Below are positions 55,301 to 64,000 of a stretch of DNA of 64,000 nucleotides, piece after piece. The stretch spans positions 2,728,001-2,792,000 of the forward strand of contig JAEILZ010000001.1 in assembly GCA_018873225.1 (NCBI GenBank), written 5' to 3'. A program made the position numbers and the translations under genes. The number at the start of each line of letters is the position of its first letter. The first letter of the stretch is position 1. The notes beneath the pieces are model-generated. The model saw only the letters and a list, made by a program, of their open reading frames with translations, ran no database searches and was not told the DNA's origin. Source of the DNA: [Phialemoniopsis] sp. UDSM-2020 (lineage: Eukaryota > Ascomycota > Sordariomycetes > Thyridiales > Thyridiaceae).

Positions 55301-56861
55301 TGAAATAGCTACAAGTGACTGGAATTAGGTCATTATGACGAGTAAATCCTTTGTGAACAAGCAGTGCCCAATGCCAGGATCAGCTGGTCGAAGTCGGTCG
55401 CGAGGGACCGGGCTCAGCTCGCCTCGGGACCTTATCGCCAACACTTGAAGCCCAATCATTCCGACACAAGACCTTCATGATAGGAAGGCCTGCGATTCAG
55501 TAAAACCGAACCAGGGTCGTTGGGTTGGGCAGGGGACTAGGCGACCTTCTAGCGCCGAAGCTTTCAAAAGCTTCCATGCATGACCTGCCCCCAGCCCCCC
55601 GGTGCCATAGCCTCACGAACCACGGGTAATGACAGCCTCCAGCATCATCTCCCCGATGCACGTGCGGGGAGGACCAGATGCACGATAGCCGTGGCTTGGC
55701 TTCGTCTCCGTCATACTCGTGCGCAGCCAATCTCGTGGAGCATGAGATGGGCGTGGAGAGATGGAATAGGAAACTGAAAGTAGTTTGGGGAAAGCTTCTA
55801 GCGTGGAAGGAATTCGGGGCTTCCATGCACCTTTGACAACCCCATCGATCGAGGAGAAGGGGGGGACCGGATTGAGGCTGAGCAAGTCCCACGAGGACAA
55901 GACGTGCAGATAGCGAAACGATGGTGTGCAAGGGTGTGCCCACCCTCGATGCTGCAAGGAACCAGGGCGAGCGATATCCAAAGGGCGTCCCCGAAGGGGG
56001 CTGTGCAAAATGTTTAATCGGACCTACGGCATCGGCGCTTCGCGCTCACCAAACGCCGAGCCCCGCGATGGCTGATGATATGTCCAAAGATGAATTCACT
56101 CTTGAAACCTTCTGTTTTTGCTGGTTCGGCGAGAAGTTTGAGTTTCGACGTGATATCGACACCGCAAACGGTAAGCAATAGCCATACAAGATATTGGGGG
56201 CTTTGACAGCCTCAGGCTTTGCCTGGCTGCTTTACGCATTCGCTCAAACTGCTCAACTTTCGTCTCATGCTCAGGGTTTCCATATCTTTCATAACTTAGT
56301 TCAAGACGACGTTGAATCACAGGGAGCGACTTGTACATGGGAACTGGACCTCGACTTCTATGCCCACATTGGAGAGCGAGGACAAAAGTCGAACAATCAA
56401 GCCATGCCCAGTTTGAAACTCCGAACTGCCTAGACCTCAATTCTCTTTTCAATGATTGTTACAGATTTTATTACCTCTGCCTGCCCAAAACCCCGTTACT
56501 TCCCAAGGATGGCAGCAGATATCTTCCCTCCGTGGGAAGTTATCCTGAGTCTTGACTTACCCAGCTCTCCTACCCTTCATCACCTCCTGTGCCTCCACCT
56601 CAATTCCATCTCCCTGTTCATAACCTTGAGCGAACGTCATCTTTGCCTGCACTAGACCTTCCGATTCTGTCAATATCACGTTCACAAATGAAAAATAACA
56701 AGAAATCCAGAAAATCAGAAAACCAGAAAGAACAAGCAGCGAAACGAGTGTCCACGGACTCAAATCCAGAGGAGCCAGTTCAAAAGCCAGGAAAGCCAGA
56801 GAAAGCCAGTAGCGCGCGCGCGGGTTGGATCGTTTGTCTTTGTTCGCTTTGTTGCATGCAC
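52344..56861. other. Gene-poor tract between the small gene and catalase (4.5 kb)
   Basis: The first 334 bp form an ATG-free leader of the small gene on the minus strand. A minus-strand frame at 52720-53421 (233 codons) has one hydrophobic stretch but no family resemblance and is not called. The right end holds the catalase 3' flank with a CTGGCTTT-like repeat. No tRNA or transposon is seen. Confidence 0.5.
56705..56823 (-). repeat. CTGGCTTT-like short repeat plus (CG)n run in the catalase 3' flank
   Basis: On the catalase sense strand this reads as (CG)n, then CTGGCTTTCT, CTGGCTTTC, CTGGCTTTTGAA, CTGGCTCCT and CTGGATTT, followed by TTTCTGG/TTTTCTGA variants. It lies about 40-160 nt after the stop codon, so probably within the 3' UTR. 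Confidence 0.5.
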
Positions 56862-58621
56862 TTACTTCTTCACGTTCTTCTCCGTCTCCTCGCGGATCAG
56901 GCGTCCGAGGGTCTTGTTGACCTTGGCAAACATGCCGTAGGTGCGCTCGCGCGTGACGTCGTGCGCGCCGCACAGGTGCACGGCGACGTTGTGCACCAGG
57001 TTGCGCTGCTGGCCGGGCGTCCGGCCCAGGACCTCCCAGAGGGCGTTGGCCTGGACGTAGTCCTCGGGCGTGACCTCGCCGAACAGAGCCGACGTCACTT
57101 TACCCGTCCACTGCTCGTGCGACACGCTCGGCGTGGCCGGCTTGTACTGCAGCGCCCGGTAGGTGCTCGGGTAGTTGGGGTTGGCGCCGTAGTTGCCGTT
57201 GACGGCCATGGCGCCGTCGCGCTGGAAGGGCGTGAAGGCGTTGAGCGGCCGGTTGACGGGGATCTGCTGGTAGTTGACGCCGAGGCGGTGGCGGTGCGTG
57301 TCCGGGTACGAGAAGAGGCGGGACTGCAGGACGGGGTCGGCCGAGGGCTCGATGCCGGGGACCGTGTGCGAGGGCGAGAAGGCGATCTGCTCGATCTCGG
57401 CAAAGTAGTTCTCCGGGTTGCGGTTGAGCGTGAACTTGCCGACGCGGCGCAGCGGCACGTCCTTCTGGGGCCAGACCTTGGTCAGGTCGAACACGTTCCA
57501 CCGGAACTTCTCGGCCTGCTCGGGCGTCAGGACCTGGACGTAGACGGTCCAGCTCGGGTACTCGCCGCGCTTGATGGCCTCGAAGAGGTCCTCGGTGTGC
57601 CAGTCCGGGTTCTCGGACGCCATCTTGCCGGCCTCCTCGTTGTTGAAGTTCTTGACGCCCTGGTCCGTCTTGTAGTGGATCTGGACGTAGTTGAACGAGC
57701 CGTCGGGCTTGGTGAACTTGAGGGTGTGGCTGCTGTAGCCGTTCATGTGCCTGTACGAGTAAGGGGTGCCCCTGTCGGAGAACAGGATCATGACCTGGTG
57801 GATGGCCTCCTGGTGGGTGGACAGGTAGTCCCAGAACATGGTGGCATCCTTCAGGTTCGTCTGCGGGTTGCGCTTCTGCGTGTGGATGAACACGGGGAAG
57901 TTTGTGGGGTCGCGGATGAAGAAGGTAGGAGTGTTGTTTCCTGAGGTCGAGGTCAGCCACAGATCTGATTGAAGGCGAGAGCAGCATCGTCATGAGAATG
58001 GCGGTGCCATTGAAGCTCCCTTTCAGAAGCTGTGTAGGGATGTTGCAATGAAAGGAAGTATTCTTACCAACTAGATCCCAGTTGCCTTCGTTTGTGTAGA
58101 ACTTGATGGCGAAGCCTAGCATTGATTTCCTTAGCAAGCTGCGGGTGGGCCAAGTACACTCCGGTGTAAGTCAAGCATACCTCTAGGGTCACGAGCCGAG
58201 TCGGCAGAGCCCTTCTCGCCTCCGACGGTCGAGAAACGGACGGCAAGCGGCGTCTTCTTGCCGATGCCATTGAAGAGGTCGGCGGAGCAGATATCGCTGA
58301 TGTCGTTGGTGACCTCGAACTAAGCAGAGAGCACTGTGTAAGAACAAGTATTCACCAATGCATGATACAACTACCACAGTCACTCACCTCACCATAGGCA
58401 CCGGCACCCTTTGCGTGGACGACACGCTCGGGGATACGCTCGCGGTCAAAGTGAGCAAGCAAGTCGATCAGGTGAAAGTCTTGCATGAGCAGCGGACCGC
58501 CAGCGCTATTGCCAACGCGCTGCCACTTGGTAGGGTGCTCGACCGGAGCGCCATTGGAGGTCGTATAGACCGGCTTGTCGTTGTACCGGAAGGTAGACCC
58601 GGGCTTGTCGTCGGCGCCCAT
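56862..58621 (-). CDS. Small-subunit haem catalase
   Basis: Decomposes hydrogen peroxide to water and oxygen. Exons 58388-58621, 58181-58319, 58068-58115 and 56862-57940 (introns 68, 65 and 127 nt) give 499 residues, normal for small-subunit (clade 3) catalases. The active-site His is H69 ([13 protein letters not shown]), continued across the junction by [13 protein letters not shown]. The distal Asn is in [10 protein letters not shown]. The proximal haem Tyr is in [19 protein letters not shown]-type features fit the clade. The start at 58621 is the first in-frame ATG. The C-terminus (EETEKNVKK) lacks an SKL-type peroxisomal signal, and no secretion signal is seen, so a cytosolic enzyme is likely. 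Confidence 0.96.
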
Positions 58622-61159
58622 TTTGAATTTGTTGATTTCTTTGCGGAGATCGCCGCTTTTCGTCGTTTGCAAGGTGGATAGGTAGAGGAGGTTCAGTCAA
58701 CAAGCTTCAGAAGCGCTCTTACAGGAACGAAGTACACGGGCAAACACAGGCAAGGACAGAGTCGAAAAGGAAACAAGAAGGGGCAAAAAAGGTTTGAGTC
58801 AACCAGGTAAGCTGGAGTAAGCTAGCATATAAGTGAACGAGGGTTTGTCGGGCGCACACCGTCCGCCTCTTTTCGTCCTCTTGCTTGTTCGCCCAGGGAA
58901 CGGCCATTGCTGGGGTCCGGTATGGAGTCCTCCATGTGGGACGGCGTCGGCTTCGAGGTACCGGTACCTCGCCGACTCACTCACCTCACCCTCTCACGTA
59001 ACGGCGCACTTACCTGACCATACAAGGTTAGATAGGCATTTCTCTAGGCAGCTATCAAGTGAGCGGAAGCGGATGTAGGCCGCCCTCCGTGTCTATCCAG
59101 GATCAATTGATGCGCTGGCCTGGCAATAATGACACAATTCTTTCGGCGGCCAATGGAGATGAGTGGATTTGAGATTTCCTACCCGCAATCGGCGTTGCTT
59201 TAGCTAGGGGAGGTGGGCGTGCGGGGGATTTTTTTCCTGCCCTCCCAAGAAAGTTGAGATACAATGCCATGAAAGAACTTTGATTGGGGTCGGGGAGATA
59301 GGACCCCAAAAACACGGCGATCGGCTTTCCCTATCATTGTTATGTTTTACTTCTATTGCGTATTAGAGAAGCCGTCAAACTTGCTCTGGAAATAAGACAC
59401 TGCAGTAGGAAGGCTTGCTTTTGGGTGTCTGTACTGCTTGTCATGATTTCTTCGTTCTGGGCATTTCAAATCACGGGCGATCGTGTCGAGCCGGGCAGAG
59501 CCCGATGCCACATTCGTCTGAGGGGAAACCAGTATTTCGTTGGGGTTATGCGGAGAAGCACAGGGCAACCTGCCACAGCTGTGACCACACCGCGTCCAAC
59601 GCAACATCTTCTACCCGGATGTCCCATTCAGTGCGCTGAATGTGTCAATGCATTGATGCGAGGAATAGAAGTCAGGTCTGGTGCTCTTTTGTCAAACGCA
59701 ACAATGTTGAACCGGCGTAAGACTTGCCTGGTTTGGAGAACTCGAAACTCTTCCTCTTTTGGAGATTGGGAGTGTTGCCTCATTGGGACAAAACGCGAGA
59801 CGGGAGAGCTGGGACTAGGGTATTCAGACGCCGGGCCGGTGGGTGAGTGTCCGGTGCAGGTAGTCTCTCTCCATGAGAACAACACTACCATACCAAAAAG
59901 GATGGAATTACTGGGAAGGGAAGTTCAAGTGAGCAAGGCAGTTGTAAGCGACAAGCTCCAAAGACAGGCCCACTTGCCTTGCCTAAGACAGGAAAAAACA
60001 CCCTCGCGCGGCGCCGATCAGGAGAAGCTGGGTTGGCCTTCCTAAAGCTGTGGCCGCGGCCGCCGCTTTCTCGACTCAAACTGACACCCGCCCCCATCGA
60101 TAATAGCTCTCAGCCAGTTGGCCAAGAGCAGTAGCCGGAATGAGAACACACAAACGCTTGCAAAGACGATTGTAAAACATGATGCGGATGGAGTCGGCCT
60201 CCATGGCCGTAGTCCCCGAGCTATGCCGATGTACTGGTACCCGCCCCATTCACGGCCGTTCTAAGCCGACGGAGAACCACGGCTTCGTGGACAGCTCTCC
60301 CTTGGCTGACATACAAACTGCAAATGAATGGCTCGCGCCGCCTCTCGGAATTGAGTCGGTATTGATGTTGGACATATCACATATATGCATGTACAAATCC
60401 CGTCATCTGCTCATTGCCTTGGCCAGATATGCTTCACCACCAAACACCGGTGTGAGGTTCGTGTCTGGGCAGCCGGCATGTCGACCGCCTGCTACGTTGA
60501 TCATCTGTGATAATTCACAGATCCCGAGAGAGTTATCTGGGGTTCCTGGGGAGTTGAAACATGGTACAGCTGAAAGCTACCATTTGATATTCCAAAAAAG
60601 AACAAAAAAAAAAATCCGCTCTGCTTCCTTGCCCTATGCAATACTTGTCCTCTGCTCCTTAATGTAATATCTGCCGATAAACACACCCATGTATCCTGTT
60701 TAACAGAGCATACCGAGGAAAGTTTCCAACAAACATATCGAAAAAATAATACGGGCTTGGGTGGTGCCAAGGAGTAGACGAAGCGAAAATAACCACTGGA
60801 TCGAAGAGAGGCGAGCTGGGTGTGGTCTCACAATATTACGCTTCGAGGATCCTATACCCCTAGCTTGTTCATTATTAAAGTCGTACAGTACCAACCAGGC
60901 ATGCAAAGTATATCATATATATGCTTGTTGCGCGTCGTCCGTGCAAGTGGTTTCCCTCCCAAGACGAGAAAGCCAGCCTCGCCCGCCCCAAGCCAATAGG
61001 CTCTCCTCCTCCTCACTCCACCAAATAACGCCGGTGCTCTCAATGCTTCGCCCCACCGTCCGTCTTGACCTATACCAAGGTACGATGGCGGTGGGTGGTT
61101 TTGCTTGTGTGTATATTTTCAATCAGGGTGTTGTACAAGGTGTCTCGAGACGGGCCTGT
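58622..61159. other. Intergenic: catalase promoter and 3' flank of ARL1 (2.5 kb)
   Basis: A plus-strand frame at 59356-60045 (229 codons) and another at 60179-60667 have no recognisable domain and an amino acid composition more like chance than protein. They are not called. No repeat or RNA gene is seen. Confidence 0.5.
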
Positions 61160-61921
61160 TTACTCTTGTGACACAGTTGACTATGTCTCATTAGCATGCG
61201 CGCCACTTCCGCTAAGGAGCACCGTAGAGTCAGAATCGCCGACTTACCACAAGCCAGTCCATGCCCTCGTTGACACCGCTGCCGTCCACGGCTGAACATG
61301 CCATGATGCTCCAGTTTCTGTCCCTGAGCTCGCCGAGTCGCAGAGCCTGTGAGATATCTGCTGCGCCCTTGGCCCCCGGCTGGTCCTGCTTGTTGGCAAA
61401 GACGAGCAGTGCCGCGTCTTTCAGCTCCTCCTCGTTTAGCATCGCAGACAGTTCCTCTGCCGCCGTCTGCAGACGCTCGATATCGGTTGAGTCGACGACG
61501 AAGATAACAGCCGCCGTGTTGGCGTAGTAGCACCTCCAGTACGGCCGGATGGAGGTCTGTCCACCCAGATCCCATACGTTGAAGTTTAGGTTTTTGTACG
61601 TAACAGATTCGACATTGAAGCCAATGGTAGGTATCGTCGTGACGACCTCTCCGATCTGATGAGGTTACTGCTCGTTAGCATCCACGGCTCGAGTATCTTG
61701 GTGGTCTTTCGCGTCTCTCAGAGGCGAGCATACCTTAAGTCTGTATAGCAACGTCGTTTTACCCGCGTTATCCTATCGTATGGCCCAATGTGTTAGTTGA
61801 GCGGCCCCGGTGCAACAACAAAGACCGACAGGTCGCAAGTCCATACCAGGCCAAGAATTAATATTCTGATTTCCTTCTTTGCCCACAGAAGGCTGGAAAA
61901 CCAGGACATGCTCTGACCCAT
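61160..61921 (-). CDS. ARL1: ARL1, Arf-like small GTPase of the trans-Golgi
   Basis: Myristoylated GTPase that recruits GRIP-domain golgins and acts in endosome-to-Golgi traffic. Exons 61847-61921, 61734-61772, 61248-61655 and 61160-61180 (introns 74, 78 and 67 nt) give 180 residues. [13 protein letters not shown] provides the Gly2 myristoylation site and amphipathic helix. [15 protein letters not shown] is the P-loop, joined from two exons. The effector region [38 protein letters not shown] is ARL1-specific rather than ARF1. NKQDQPGA gives guanine specificity. The seven-codon last exon (STVSQE plus stop) ends the usual C-terminal helix after GMDWLV. It is divergent from eL39. Confidence 0.97.
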
Positions 61922-62622
61922 CTTGTCTAGCTGTCAAAGGTCGACAAGTCTGCAGCTTCTCAAATGGTATAGTGTGTCCTCGGGACGATCTTCGTAATCG
62001 ACGGAAACAACGGGCTTTCTGCGCTCGTCTGTGACAGTGATGGGCTCTTTGGTTGTGGCGAATCCCGGGCCGCTGGTTGTCTGTCGATGTATGTGCAAGT
62101 CTCGACGACTAGAACAGTAGATGGGCGTTCGGTCAAAGGGGTAGAACTTCGTAAAATTTGAGGATGATATAATCTCTATGCTCAGGAGCAGGGGTTGCAA
62201 CTTTTTGATGAGGCCGCCAGATCCAGATCTCTGAAAGGTGGGATAAGGGTCCGTGCATCCACTTCTCCTTTCCCACGTCTTTTTGTCTCACGCGACGGCG
62301 GCGACAGCGAAGAAATGCCAGATTTCTAATGCTTGGCGGAAGCTTATTAGCCTCATCGTTATCAGCAGCCACACTTTTCGAGTCAAGCCACATAACAAAC
62401 TCACAGACCAGCACCAGACAGCACCTGCCCGTGGACCCCACTTCAAATCGTCCTTGCCCAAAAACAAACGGAAAAATTCTTGCTCCGTGACTCCACCCTG
62501 GCTGAGCGAGCACAGGGTTTTCGATAGCGCACACAATTTTCTGGTGCCTTGAAATCCGCCTGGAATCGAACATCACGACCAACCCACCAGACACACTCGG
62601 AATTTCGACAACAACCGTCAAA
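61922..62622. other. Divergent intergenic region, ARL1 / eL39
   Basis: 701 bp. A minus-strand open frame spans 62133-62642 but shows no domain and overlaps the eL39 start, so it is not called. No TTAGGG element is evident here, unlike in the uS8/eS12 promoter. Confidence 0.5.
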
Positions 62623-63095
62623 ATGCCGGTATGTACTCGCACCCTTTCGCTCTCTAGTCAGAGAGATACACGAGTCTTGTATTTCACGGTGTCGACGCCG
62701 TTTTCCATCTACGAGAGAAGCCCACACTCGGGGTTCAAGGAAAATGGATTGCAGGGACATGGACTAACGGGACATCACGAACAGAGCCACAAGTCTTTCC
62801 GCACGAAGCAGAAGCTCGCCAAGGCGCAGAAGCAGAACCGCCCGATCCCCCAATGGATCCGTCTCCGAACTGGCAACACCATTAGGTACGATTCCCAGCC
62901 CATTCATCGACGAGAAAGAGTCGGCAGGATGCACGAGGTTCTAGACAACAATCATAGCACCGAGGGCTCCTCTCAGCCGACTCACTCTTTCTCGAAACAC
63001 GCTCTTGTGTATTGGAGACGAAGAATACTAACGTGTTGCCTTTCAGGTACAACGCCAAGCGGAGGCACTGGCGCAAGACTCGTCTCGGTATCTAA
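62623..63095 (+). CDS. RPL39: Ribosomal protein eL39, 60S subunit
   Basis: Smallest large-subunit protein, lining the peptide exit tunnel. Three exons (62623-62628, 62785-62885, 63047-63095; introns 156 and 161 nt) give exactly 51 residues, the universal length. The first exon codes only Met-Pro. Exon 2 continues [20 protein letters not shown] and [12 protein letters not shown]. Exon 3 ends [14 protein letters not shown]. All junctions are fixed by extreme conservation. Introns make up two thirds of the gene, as is common for fungal ribosomal protein genes. Confidence 0.98.
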
Positions 63096-64000
63096 ACGGA
63101 TCGCCCCCGACGACTTGCTTTTCCGCATACCCGTTTGCCTCTCTATGTCTCTCTCTCACGTACGCACCCCTTGGGCGGACATGACGTCCAATACCGGCTC
63201 TCGAGCGACGACGATGGAAAGTGCTTATGGGTGGAGTTCGGTATGGAGGGAGGATTGAGAATCTCTTTGCCGTGTGGAAGGGAAGAATCAGGTCTTTGGC
63301 CTCTGGGTCTTTGCCCAGTTATTGCATTCTATGGGTAAATGGAAATGAAAATCAAAAGGCATTGCGCTGCTTAATGATATTTACTTGTGCTACTCGACTG
63401 TACATGACCAACCACGACTGGTAACGCTCTGTGAGAACAACTGGGGTTGTTGATCCAGTGACTAACCGCATTGTGTTGAGCCTTGATTGATGCACGTATT
63501 GATGAACACAAGGACGTACACTCTACCGCGACTCGTCGTTGCTTGCGGCGAAGAATCACAAAGTGGTGGTGACAGGGTCTGGTCTGGGTAATGGCTTTTT
63601 TTCCTTTACTGCCACTCTTTGCTCTTGTAGATGGTGCTTGGACTGGTAGTAAAGATGTATGCAGTGTTGCCTCACATGGATGATTGGGCCAGACTTGACT
63701 CTTCAGTATTTGTAATGGGTCAAAAAGCCCTTTCATTGGAGAATTAAGCACTTGTAAACCATGCTACTCTTGCATTTCAAAGGCATTCTTATTCTTGACA
63801 TACGCTCAGCCATCACTCGTGTTCACCGCAGTGCATTTGTTACGAAAAACGAAACCGTCATGTGTAAAAGTGATATCGCATGAAGCCTCTGCTGTCAATT
63901 ATGACAGCAAGGCCAAGTTAAAAAACAACCAACGCCATCAAAGTGTGCGCAAAAGCTCATGCGACCCCCGAAATCGAAAGAGACGCTGTGTCGCGACTCC
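63096..64000. other. Intergenic: 3' flank of eL39 to window edge
   Basis: 905 bp. A minus-strand frame at 63371-63751 (126 codons) is unrecognised. Nothing else can be supported. Confidence 0.5.

Noticed and set aside
56589..57944. 451-codon plus-strand frame opposite catalase
   Set aside because: Antisense shadow of the GC-rich catalase exon; Val/Leu/Asp/Gly-rich repetitive composition.
58622..58672. 17-residue N-terminal extension of catalase
   Set aside because: It would start at TTG; the first in-frame ATG is at 58621 and gives a normal N-terminus.
59356..60045. 229-codon plus-strand frame between catalase and ARL1
   Set aside because: No domain, chance-like composition, and no supporting splice or leader features.
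62133..62642. 169-codon minus-strand frame between ARL1 and eL39
   Set aside because: Runs through the eL39 start codon and leader; no domain.

Overview
This window is nuclear DNA of a filamentous ascomycete, most likely a Sordariomycete. Genes lie on both strands and carry short GT...AG introns (mostly 46-160 nt). The protein set is typically fungal: a CAP10-type GT90 glycosyltransferase, Dbp8, Iba57, a cell-wall-integrity MAP kinase kinase and a thymine 7-hydroxylase very like the Neurospora enzyme. I assign 26 protein genes. Most CDS models were built by joining exons by hand at splice sites that restore conserved protein sequence. I found no tRNA, rRNA, transposon, CRISPR array or AT-rich decayed block.

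Layout. 1-17 kb is dense housekeeping DNA: cysteine synthase (cut by the window edge), a large RING/zinc-finger/SH3 protein, an F-box-ankyrin protein, mitochondrial enoyl-CoA hydratase, RER1, PAF1, a GT90 enzyme, and divergent ribosomal genes for uS8 and eS12. 17-27 kb holds a parvulin (PIN4 type), an SRA-YDG domain protein, an ABM-domain protein, PUS7 and IBA57. From 27.0 to 37.3 kb is a roughly 10-kb gene-poor tract holding one recognisable gene, for an acidic 260-residue protein. 37-52 kb holds DBP8, MKK1 with an unusual ATG-free leader, a DnaJ protein, a divergent thymine 7-hydroxylase/iso-orotate decarboxylase pair, an alpha/beta hydrolase, PHS1 and a small 79-residue gene. 52.3-56.9 kb is another gene-poor tract. 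A catalase, ARL1 and ribosomal protein eL39 follow.

How genes work together. The clearest functional unit is the divergent pair at 45.7-48.5 kb. Thymine 7-hydroxylase oxidises the methyl group of thymine stepwise to iso-orotate (5-carboxyuracil), and iso-orotate decarboxylase removes the carboxyl group to give uracil. The two genes share a 516-bp promoter with two closely spaced GATAAG elements, consistent with control by a nitrogen-regulatory GATA factor. The uS8 and eS12 genes share a second bidirectional promoter. The remaining genes are dispersed functions: transcription elongation, rRNA processing, pseudouridylation, Golgi/ER traffic, very-long-chain fatty acid synthesis and cell-wall signalling.

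The most unusual items are the thymine-to-uracil pair, the RING-(three zinc modules)-SH3 protein, the SRA-YDG reader, the ATG-free leader of MKK1, and the isolated acidic gene inside the 10-kb sparse tract.
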